Shown piece after piece: positions 23,624 to 30,928 of a stretch of 32,371 bases of DNA. Under the pieces are notes generated by a model. It was given only the letters and a program-made list of their open reading frames with translations, did no database searches and was not told the origin of the DNA. Position 1 is the first letter of the stretch, and each line of letters starts with the position of its first letter. The position numbers were made by a program, and so were the translations under genes. Source of the stretch: Methylacidiphilales bacterium. GTDB lineage: Bacteria > Verrucomicrobiota > Verrucomicrobiia > Methylacidiphilales > UBA1321. The stretch covers positions 1 to 32,371 of the forward strand of contig JAJSLI010000091.1 of assembly GCA_021272315.1 (NCBI GenBank). The letters are read 5' to 3'.

Positions 23624-23899
23624 TCACCAACCACGCCTGTTCCTGATGTCCACCTTGGGCCTGCTGTTCAAAATCAGTTTGGCAACGGGCGAAGCGGCTT
23701 GGTTTTTCATCAGCCGATGCACGCGTTCGCCGGCCTTGCGCTTTTGATACTGCTGCCCAATCCACCGGTAAGTGACGGCCAGGCCCTTGTCGAGCGGCGT
23801 GCCGGGCTCCCACTTCAGGACGTCCTTGATGAAGGTGTTGTCCGAGTTACGCCCGGCCCCATTTGAAAAGATCTCCTGACTTTTCCAGCGCTCAATCAA
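23624..23899 (-). pseudogene. C-terminal fragment of a GDP-mannose 3,5-epimerase-like gene
   Basis: The 91 codons include GAGRNSDNTFIKDVLKWEPG followed by TPLDKGLAVTYRWIGQQYQK. This matches the C-terminal end of NAD-dependent GDP-mannose 3,5-epimerases of the short-chain dehydrogenase family (GRNSDNT, LGWEP, GL..TY.WI). The N-terminal NAD-binding domain and catalytic residues are missing; only about 45 recognisable residues remain. The frame begins with TTG and has no ribosome site, so it is almost certainly not expressed as an enzyme. It lies 64 bp from the 5' end of tRNA-Pro, which hints at a past insertion or deletion at that tRNA. Family identity rests on memory of the motif, not on a search. 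Confidence 0.7.
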
Positions 23900-23940
23900 G
23901 AGAAGTCATGCCGTCGATTATGATTCAACCCAATTGAGGC

Positions 23941-24888
23941 CTAAAGATTTCGCACCGTCGCTCGCTCCATGATCTGGTACTCCATTTCCTGCGCCTGACC
24001 ATTCCCGCCATCCAGGATGTCCGCAATCGCCCTTCCCACCGCGCCCACTGGATAGGCCATGGTCGTGAGCCCCGGATGCAATGCCATCAGCGTAGGACTA
24101 TTGTCCACGCCAAGCACGGAAACATCCTCTGGAACGCGAATGCCGCTCTTTGAAAGCGAAAGCAAGACCGTAAGCGCCAGCCAATCGTTGTGACAAAAAA
24201 TCGCGGTTATGCGCTCCTTTTTTAGAAGGGATATCAATTGTTTTTGATGAAGTGTGGTGGTGATCCGCGCGTTTAGCCCCAGCTCCCTCGTCTGCCTTTT
24301 ATATCCGCGCGCCCGCGCCATAATCGCATAGGCCCGCCGTTCATACGTCAGATGGAGAATGTGGCGATGCCCGCGGTTATAGAGATGGCGGACCGCCTCG
24401 CGTCCGGTCTTCTCTTCATCCGCCGAAATGAAATGGATGCCTTTTCCTCGGCAGGGGCTGATGAGCGAAATCAGCGGAAGGCAACCGGTGATGGCACCCG
24501 GAATCTGGATGTAATCTTCGGGCGGTACCACCAGCCCCAGGCGGACCCGCCGGGCCGCAAAATCCTCGAGTACGGCCAGAAAATCCGCCGGGTCCCGCAC
24601 CGGGGACACTTGCAACCGCAATTTTCGCTCAGCCAGCCTGCTCCCCAACTCGTGGAATAAATCCATGAAAAAAATGTTGTTTACGGTGGGAACGACCGCA
24701 CCGACGATCTGGCTTTGGCCTGTAATTAGCTCGCGCGCGGCCGGGTGCGGTCGATAGCCCTGTTGCCGCGCGAGGCGCAAAATCCGGTTCCGCGTCCGCG
24801 GATTGATCCCGGTGCGATCATGCAGGGCCCGGTCCACCGTGCCCTGGGAAACACCGCATCGGCGCGCCAATTCAAGCGAAGAAATCAC
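23941..24888 (-). CDS. LacI family transcriptional regulator
   Basis: A 315-residue LacI-type regulator. The N-terminal helix-turn-helix is SSLELARRCGVSQGTVDRAL, followed by RNRILRLARQQGYRPHPAAR with the hinge. The periplasmic-binding-like effector domain follows (IVGAVVPTVNNIFFMDLFHE; near the end VSVLGVDNSPTLMALHPGLT). The recognition helix reads QGTVDRAL where classical members have TVSRVL, so it belongs to a divergent branch. The GTG start overlaps the stop of the GH116 gene (GTGA), so regulator and enzyme are co-translated. It is expected to control that unit, possibly through the palindrome at 27353-27366, with a sugar released by the enzyme as effector. This link is an inference. Confidence 0.92.
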   Translation of the reverse strand: MISSLELARRCGVSQGTVDRALHDRTGINPRTRNRILRLARQQGYRPHPAARELITGQSQIVGAVVPTVNNIFFMDLFHELGSRLAERKLRLQVSPVRDPADFLAVLEDFAARRVRLGLVVPPEDYIQIPGAITGCLPLISLISPCRGKGIHFISADEEKTGREAVRHLYNRGHRHILHLTYERRAYAIMARARGYKRQTRELGLNARITTTLHQKQLISLLKKERITAIFCHNDWLALTVLLSLSKSGIRVPEDVSVLGVDNSPTLMALHPGLTTMAYPVGAVGRAIADILDGGNGQAQEMEYQIMERATVRNL

Positions 24889-27338
24889 GTCTTATATTCA
24901 ATTGCCCGAACTTCGATTTGTCCCGCCTTTACTTCGAGGAAGGGTTTGCCGTCCTTCACGCCGACAACGCCAAAACCGGTCGCGGTTGAAAGAAAGCTGC
25001 GGAAGTCGCCCTTGATTTTCGGTTCAAGATGGAGCGTTTTTTCCACGGCGTCATAACGCGCTCCCGATAAAGCCTGCAAGAGGGAGTAGGAAGCCATCGC
25101 CCGCGCGTACCAGTGGCCGCATTCGTATTCGTTGAAGGGATTGCGGATTCGCCCGTCGTAACGCGCACGCACGGCCCGGACGATGGTGAGCCCCTCCTCC
25201 AAGTTCCCGAGGGAAATCAGATGTGCCGCGACCTGGTATTCGATTCCGGTCCATACCTCTTCAGAATAGACCATCGGCAGGGAAAGTCTGCCGCCGCGCG
25301 GCCAGGTGCACAGTAACAGGCCCGGTTCGTGTCCCAGCGCATAGGTGCTGCGTTGTGGATTGGCGTGCTCGAAGAGGTCTTTTTTGAAGTTATATTTGAA
25401 TACTGAAACGAGATGCTTTTTCACTTTTCCCGCATCGAGAAAAGATTCCAAGCCGGCTGCCCAGCCCATCCACGCGCCAATAATGCCGTCGGAAAGACAG
25501 CCCGCGCCATACTGATACTTGGGCCCTTCTGCTTCCAGGAGCTTCTGCGCTTCGGGAGAATAATCCATGTTGATGCCGATTTTTCCGGCTTCAACGGGGT
25601 TGGAGGCGCGCAGCCCTTTCCACTGGATCTTCTGAAAAAAGTAATCACCGTTGAAAAGTTCGGTTTCGAGAAAAGTCCGGCCCGCTTGCAGTAGTTTGCC
25701 GTAAAGAGGGACTTCCTCAACCAAAGCTTTTCCCATCTCAAGAGCGGCTTTCAACGCACCGAGATAAAAGCTGGTACACATGCCGTCCGGTCCCCAAAAT
25801 TCGATGTCGTAGGTATTGTGATGCGGCTCCGCTAGTATGCCGCAATGGGTCGGATCCCAAGTTTCGATGCAGTAATCGAGACTTTGCCGTACCTTGGGCC
25901 ACATTTGTCTCAGCCAAGCCAGATCACCGCTGATCCGCCAGTCCCGATAGACCTTGATGACTCCGCCGAGTTGGCCGTCCGCCGCCGCGTGCCAACCGTG
26001 GCCAGGTTGCTTCCCAATCGGCAGCGTGGCGCGAAATACCTGGTGACCGCGCTCGTCCTGGCTTTCGAAAAATTCGGTCTCGCGCAGACTTCGCTCCAAG
26101 TCTGGAAAAAGATGAGACAGGGCCTGGGCATAATTCCAGACATGGGTGCATGAGCCATGACACGAGCCCGCTTCATCCTGGCAACCTTCCCACGCCCAGA
26201 GTCGACCATCAAACTGGCGCAGGACGGTGGGCGATTTCAGGATGGTCAGATTTGCGCTGACCGCATCGATAACCTCCGGCGGCAGGGTCGAATCGTAAAA
26301 GGCATCGGTAAAAGCCTGGGTTCTGGCCCTCAAGCCGGGATAGTTATCGCGCCAATAATCCGTTACCGCAGCGATGTCCGAAAACGCCTTTGCATACCAA
26401 GGGCGGTATCGTTCCCCTTTCAGATTTTCCCACTGAAGGTCCGAGTTTGGGACATACCATGCCCACTTAAGGATCACCCCTTTTTTCTCCCCCGGCGCCA
26501 GTTTGATCGGCAGATAGAGGCTTCCTCCGGGACTTGGTTTTCCCTCCGTGACGACCGGTTGATCGATCACATCCCCGTTTTGGATTGATTTCCAGAGCAT
26601 CGTCAGCGGGTCAAACCAACCGCCGCGAAACCAGGCCGGATTGACCTTGATATCCGTGTCGTCGATCCAAGCGCTGAAATGGCCCCAGTCCCATGGCTTT
26701 TCGCCGTGAAATCTCTGTTCTAGCGTAAATCCATGCGCATTACGCGATACCTGGCCATCGTTTTCAGGCGCACCCGTGGAGATGAAATTCTCCGCATGGA
26801 AGGAATAGACCGCCTCGGTGGTTTTATTCGTCGGATTGGAAAAATGGTACTCCACTCCTGCGACAGGAAGGCTCGAATTGTCCGAATCATTAGGGATGAA
26901 CGGGCTCCAGCCGGTAATCTTCACAACGAGGGGAACATGTGGATCCGACAATTCAATTTCGGCAAAGGGAAATCGTGCCGAAAACGTCGCGGTCTGAAAT
27001 CGTGGAAGTCCGAAAGACTTGCCCGATCCGCCGTTGCCGGAGGAATTATTTGCTTTGCCCCAAGGGTGGAAAATTTTCCACTCTGGCACAGGACCTTCGA
27101 GTACCCGCGCCACCTGCGGTTTTCCCTCTCCCTGCCGGATGGAAATTGCGGAAAAGAGAATCGGTTCCAGAAAAATATTCGGATGATGTCGTAACGAAAC
27201 GGAGGTGAAGCCCCCCGCTCCTCCGAGGCAAATCATGCCCGACCCAATCCCGCCCAAGGGGAAAGCAACGCGGTTTAAATGGTCTCCTTCGTATTTTCCG
27301 TTAGCAGGTCGGCAGGAAGTCATGGTGGGGTTACTCAT
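24885..27338 (-). CDS. GH116 family glycosidase (GBA2-like glucosylceramidase type)
   Basis: An 817-residue glycoside hydrolase of family GH116. The N-terminal beta-sandwich (about 15-340) shows VAFPLGGIGSGMICLGG and the family's RFPFAEIELSD and GWSPFIPNDSDNSSLPVAG. The C-terminal alpha-barrel (about 370-800) has LWAWEGCQDEAGSC with Glu384 as likely nucleophile and EPHHNTYDIEFWGPDG with Asp511 as likely acid/base. Their spacing of 127 residues equals that of the Sulfolobus SSO1353 pair (E335, D462) as I remember it. Known members hydrolyse beta-glucosides or beta-xylosides, including glucosylceramide. I see no signal peptide, so the substrate is probably taken up first. It is transcribed together with a LacI-type regulator. 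Confidence 0.92.
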   Translation of the reverse strand: MSNPTMTSCRPANGKYEGDHLNRVAFPLGGIGSGMICLGGAGGFTSVSLRHHPNIFLEPILFSAISIRQGEGKPQVARVLEGPVPEWKIFHPWGKANNSSGNGGSGKSFGLPRFQTATFSARFPFAEIELSDPHVPLVVKITGWSPFIPNDSDNSSLPVAGVEYHFSNPTNKTTEAVYSFHAENFISTGAPENDGQVSRNAHGFTLEQRFHGEKPWDWGHFSAWIDDTDIKVNPAWFRGGWFDPLTMLWKSIQNGDVIDQPVVTEGKPSPGGSLYLPIKLAPGEKKGVILKWAWYVPNSDLQWENLKGERYRPWYAKAFSDIAAVTDYWRDNYPGLRARTQAFTDAFYDSTLPPEVIDAVSANLTILKSPTVLRQFDGRLWAWEGCQDEAGSCHGSCTHVWNYAQALSHLFPDLERSLRETEFFESQDERGHQVFRATLPIGKQPGHGWHAAADGQLGGVIKVYRDWRISGDLAWLRQMWPKVRQSLDYCIETWDPTHCGILAEPHHNTYDIEFWGPDGMCTSFYLGALKAALEMGKALVEEVPLYGKLLQAGRTFLETELFNGDYFFQKIQWKGLRASNPVEAGKIGINMDYSPEAQKLLEAEGPKYQYGAGCLSDGIIGAWMGWAAGLESFLDAGKVKKHLVSVFKYNFKKDLFEHANPQRSTYALGHEPGLLLCTWPRGGRLSLPMVYSEEVWTGIEYQVAAHLISLGNLEEGLTIVRAVRARYDGRIRNPFNEYECGHWYARAMASYSLLQALSGARYDAVEKTLHLEPKIKGDFRSFLSTATGFGVVGVKDGKPFLEVKAGQIEVRAIEYKT

Positions 27339-27352
27339 GGCAAAATCCGTAC

Positions 27353-27366
27353 CGTGTAGTTACACG
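27353..27366. promoter_or_regulatory. Palindrome upstream of GH116 gene, candidate LacI-family operator
   Basis: CGTGTAGTTACACG has perfect 6-bp arms (CGTGTA/TACACG) around a 2-bp centre. It lies 14 bp upstream of the GH116 start and in the only gap before the enzyme-regulator unit. Size and symmetry suit a LacI-type dimer. A palindrome of even length with central CG is more typical of the family; here the centre is GT, so the assignment is tentative. Confidence 0.5.
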
Positions 27367-27399
27367 ATGTCAATCAAAACGTAAAATGACCTTCCAATA

Positions 27400-29016
27400 T
27401 CAGGGAGAGCTTCCCGGCGTGTTGGGTACGGCCAAGCCCTTGAGGCATTCGAGGTAGGCCGCTTTGGCGGCATCGTAGTTTGGCGGACCGGTCACGGCGA
27501 CCTCAATCGTTTCCACGCCGACGCCGCGATTACCTTCCCAGACGTCGGCCAGGTGGGTGCGGAATTTTGAGTCAAAAGGCGCGTTCGACTGGTTGTCGAT
27601 GACTGGCGGCAGACTGCCGCTGAGTGGGTAAATGACCCAGAAGAGATAAATCGTCCTGTCTGGGGTCGAAAATCTTTTGGGCTGGACGTAGAAGTCGAGC
27701 CCGTTCAGGTTCGCCGTGAAGTTGGGATAGTCTTCGTCCTTTTTCAGGCCAACCGAGGGGAGGCAGTTGTCGGGATTGTGCCAGCCCAGAACGCTTTTGT
27801 TGGAAGTTTTGGGATTGTAGAGGAACCAGAATGCGGTCCAGTTCCAGGCTTTGTCATCCCGCCAGCTTCCGGCTTTGTAGGCATCGCATAAAAGCGCCTC
27901 GCGCGCGGTTTTCGACAGAGCCTCGGGCTTGAAGTTTCCGGTTTGGGGCATTTGCGCCGTCCATTCGGGATGATGCGGAATTTTCGCCTCCCTCAAACCG
28001 AACCAGACCTGGGTCCCCGCTTCCGAGAGCGCTGCCGCCGCGAAAATCGACACGGCCAGAAACTGCGCGGGGCGCCACGGCTCCGGAAAATCGCGCTCCG
28101 TGCTTGCAGGTGCGGTTGCCATGGTCCACGGCGCAAAACCGTCGCGGAGACAGAGGCAGGCGAGCCACGCACCCGCGCCGGTAAGCAGGAGGATTGAGTA
28201 GCCGGCTGTGTCATGCCAGGCCATCACCGCATCGTTGCCGTGAAAAACGGCCAGCAGCGCCAGAAAAAGCGTCCGGCCATAGTTTCCCACCAGCGCCAGT
28301 ACAATCGTCAACAGCACTAGCACAACACGGCGGAGCGCGCCCAGGCGGTAAATTTCACCGAGCAGGCAACCCAGCATGATGGACGATTGCAGAGAGAGAA
28401 TCCCGCTGCACGCTTCCTCGACGCCGAGCTGTCCGTTGGCCAGCTGGATGATGTTGCCCTCCGCGATGGCGGGAATGGCCAGCAGCCGGAGCGAGCTTGA
28501 AGCCAGTGAGGCGTTCCAGTGCATCAGCCCTTCCACGAGTGGGAGTTCAATGGCGAAAAGCCATGGCAGGCTCAAAAGCAGAAAACAGACCGGAAAGGCA
28601 AAGTGGCGCAGCCAGCCTTTCCCGCCGTAGAGCCAGAGCCAACCCAATAGTGCGGCGACATAAAGTCCTGCGAGTACCCACAGCCCGGGTCTCCAGTCGG
28701 GATCGGCCTCCGCTGCCAACCGGAAAGCGAAAAAAATTAGTCCCCAGAGGACGACCAGCGGCACGAGGTGAGTCCGCAGGCCGGAAGGTTCGCGGGGCGG
28801 ACGTGTCGGCCACCGCTCGAAAAATAAAAACAGGCAGATCAGCGGAATCCACCAGCCGTAGGAATAATTGGCGTTGGAATTCCATGTGATCGAGACCGGA
28901 TGGAATGCGAGAATCCCGGCACCGATCAACAGGACCCAGTTCATCCACGGCACGTCCGTGCGCCGTACGGTCAATGTCTCGCCCGGCTTGGAGATGATTT
29001 TTGGAGTGACGGTCAC
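27400..29016 (-). CDS. Exosortase with EpsI-like C-terminal domain
   Basis: A 538-residue membrane protein of the exosortase/archaeosortase family. About eight transmembrane segments fill residues 25-300. The catalytic residues are visible: Cys203 in EEACSGILSLQSS, Arg248 in VGNYGRTLFLAL and His268 in MAWHDTAGYSI. The enzyme cleaves at PEP-CTERM signals and transfers or releases the protein. From about residue 320 a soluble part follows whose GWHNPDNCLPSVG resembles the HSPxxCLPGxGW motif of EpsI proteins, usually a separate partner; here the two seem fused. The protein at 206-1147 carries a matching substrate signal. It is divergent from the GspE/PilB genes. Confidence 0.92.
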   Translation of the reverse strand: MTVTPKIISKPGETLTVRRTDVPWMNWVLLIGAGILAFHPVSITWNSNANYSYGWWIPLICLFLFFERWPTRPPREPSGLRTHLVPLVVLWGLIFFAFRLAAEADPDWRPGLWVLAGLYVAALLGWLWLYGGKGWLRHFAFPVCFLLLSLPWLFAIELPLVEGLMHWNASLASSSLRLLAIPAIAEGNIIQLANGQLGVEEACSGILSLQSSIMLGCLLGEIYRLGALRRVVLVLLTIVLALVGNYGRTLFLALLAVFHGNDAVMAWHDTAGYSILLLTGAGAWLACLCLRDGFAPWTMATAPASTERDFPEPWRPAQFLAVSIFAAAALSEAGTQVWFGLREAKIPHHPEWTAQMPQTGNFKPEALSKTAREALLCDAYKAGSWRDDKAWNWTAFWFLYNPKTSNKSVLGWHNPDNCLPSVGLKKDEDYPNFTANLNGLDFYVQPKRFSTPDRTIYLFWVIYPLSGSLPPVIDNQSNAPFDSKFRTHLADVWEGNRGVGVETIEVAVTGPPNYDAAKAAYLECLKGLAVPNTPGSSP

Positions 29017-29094
29017 AAAAGTAAGCTACCCGATTTCAGGACGGCATTCGAGTCGGGGTGTCGTTTTTTCTACTTTGAGAAATCAAACGCGACG

Positions 29095-29106
29095 TTGTCA
29101 TGACAA
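29095..29106. promoter_or_regulatory. 12-bp perfect palindrome between exosortase and GspE/PilB genes
   Basis: TTGTCATGACAA reads the same on both strands. It lies in a 189-bp AT-rich gap between divergent genes, 79 bp from the exosortase start and 100 bp from the ATPase start. It may be an operator; TTGTCA could also serve as a -35 box. Neither is proven. Confidence 0.4.
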
Positions 29107-29205
29107 GGTAAAACTATAAAATAATACCGTTGCTCTCTTGCATATATTCGGCGTCGATAATAGCATATACTACTTATGGTAGGCTTTTGACGAAGAAAGA
29201 ATCCC

Positions 29206-30918
29206 GTGGCTGCCAACGACGACTACATTCTCGAACTTTTGATCAAACATGGTTTGATCCGCCCAACGGATGTTGAGGGTGCGCGACAGACCTCCGCCAA
29301 GAATGGCCACGGCCCCTTGGAAGAACTGATCCAAAGTGGTCTCGTCACCCGTCACGACATTCTTCGCACCACTGCCGACGAAGCCGGCGTCGACCTCATT
29401 GAAAAAATCGAGGCTGTTCCAGAGGATGCGGTCAAAGTTATCCCGAAGCAACTCGCCTACCGCCTCTCCGTCATGCCGCTGCACCTCGACGGAAGGCATC
29501 TTCGGGTAGCCCTCACCGATCCCTTCAATTTCGACGCCATCGACACGCTTACCAAGGAATTGCAGCGCTACGACATCGACCCTGTCGTCGCGTCCTCCGA
29601 GCAGATCGAAGCCGCCATTTCCCGCCATTACGGCAGCGCTTCCGAAATGGTCAACACGCTCATTGGTGGCTATAGCGGCGATGAATTGACCGTGCGTGAG
29701 AGGGGCAAGATCGATGATGACTCGGACGTCAGCACGGATGAGGACGCTCACATCATCCGGCTCGTCAATCTTCTCATCCTTGAAGCCCATCGCCTCCGGG
29801 CGAGTGACATTCACATTGAACCCCTGGAAAAGCGTTTGCGCCTCCGTTACCGGATCGACGGCGTCCTTCAGGTCATGACGGATCCGCCAAAAAAGCTCCA
29901 GGCCGCGATCGTCAGCCGTCTCAAGATCATGTCGAACATGAGTATCGCGGAAAAGAGGCTCCCGCAGGACGGACGCATCCAGTTGCGCATCGGGGAGGGA
30001 CGCGACACCATCGACCTTCGCGTCTCCAGTATTCCCACGAACCATGGCGAATCCATCGTCATGCGTATTCTCGACAGGTCCATGATCACTTTAGGCCTTC
30101 CTGAACTTGGTTTTCTAACGGACGACCAGGCGGTGATCGAGCGCATCCTCGCTCTTCCCGACGGCATTTTCCTTGTGACGGGCCCCACCGGTTCCGGCAA
30201 AAGCACCACGCTTTACTCCTGTCTCAATACAATCAACAAACCCGATCGCAAGATCATCACCGTTGAGGATCCGATCGAGTTTCAAATCAGCGGCATCAAC
30301 CAGGTGCCCGTCAACGCCGACGTCGGCATGACCTTTCCCGCAGCCCTGCGCGCCATGCTGCGCCAAGCCCCCAACATCATTATGATCGGGGAAATTCGCG
30401 ATCTTGAAACCGCGGCGATCGCCATCAACGCCTCGCTCACCGGCCACCTTGTGTTCAGCACCCTCCACACCAACGATGCGCCCAGCGCCGTCACCCGCCT
30501 TATCGACATTGGAGTGAAGCAGTTTCTCGTCGCGACTTCCGTGCGGGCCATCATGGCCCAGCGGCTTGTTCGTCGCGTTTGCTCCAACTGCTCCGAGCCC
30601 TATGTGCCCACCGAATCCGAGTTGCGCTCTCTCAATCTCAAACCCGAGCAACTCGAAAATGCCAATTTTCGAAGGGGCCATGGTTGTGATAAATGCCGCA
30701 ACATCGGTTACAAGGGCCGGATAGGCATCTTTGAAATCTGCGTTCTCGACGATGAAATTCGCAGCATGATCAATGAAAAGATGGGCGTCTCCGTCCTTCG
30801 CCAGCGCGCCCGCGACCTTGGCATGCGCACTCTCCGCGAGGACGGCGTCCGCAAGGTGCTCGCCGGAATGACCACTCCCGAGGAGGTCATTTCCGCCACC
30901 ATGGGAGACAAGGCATAG
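29206..30918 (+). CDS. GspE/PilB-type assembly ATPase, first of tandem pair
   Basis: A cytoplasmic hexameric ATPase, 570 residues, for a type IV pilus or type II secretion system. The N-terminal T2SSE-N/MshEN domain covers about residues 1-150 (YILELLIKHGLI, then PLEELIQSGLVTRHDIL). The ATPase core has the ASDIHIEP motif, Walker A VTGPTGSGKSTTLYS with Lys332, the Asp box ITVEDPIEFQ, Walker B IIMIGEIRDLETA and the His box TLHTNDA. A zinc-binding tetracysteine follows (CSNC ... CDKC near residues 460-505). Every catalytic element is intact. The GTG start at 29206 follows GAAGAAAGAA. A near paralogue begins ten bases after the stop. Confidence 0.95.
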   Translation: MAANDDYILELLIKHGLIRPTDVEGARQTSAKNGHGPLEELIQSGLVTRHDILRTTADEAGVDLIEKIEAVPEDAVKVIPKQLAYRLSVMPLHLDGRHLRVALTDPFNFDAIDTLTKELQRYDIDPVVASSEQIEAAISRHYGSASEMVNTLIGGYSGDELTVRERGKIDDDSDVSTDEDAHIIRLVNLLILEAHRLRASDIHIEPLEKRLRLRYRIDGVLQVMTDPPKKLQAAIVSRLKIMSNMSIAEKRLPQDGRIQLRIGEGRDTIDLRVSSIPTNHGESIVMRILDRSMITLGLPELGFLTDDQAVIERILALPDGIFLVTGPTGSGKSTTLYSCLNTINKPDRKIITVEDPIEFQISGINQVPVNADVGMTFPAALRAMLRQAPNIIMIGEIRDLETAAIAINASLTGHLVFSTLHTNDAPSAVTRLIDIGVKQFLVATSVRAIMAQRLVRRVCSNCSEPYVPTESELRSLNLKPEQLENANFRRGHGCDKCRNIGYKGRIGIFEICVLDDEIRSMINEKMGVSVLRQRARDLGMRTLREDGVRKVLAGMTTPEEVISATMGDKA

Positions 30919-30928
30919 GAATCACGTC

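Noticed and set aside
29170..30045. A 291-codon open frame opposite the first GspE/PilB gene
   Set aside because: Shadow of a gene with intact Walker motifs; begins in the promoter region.
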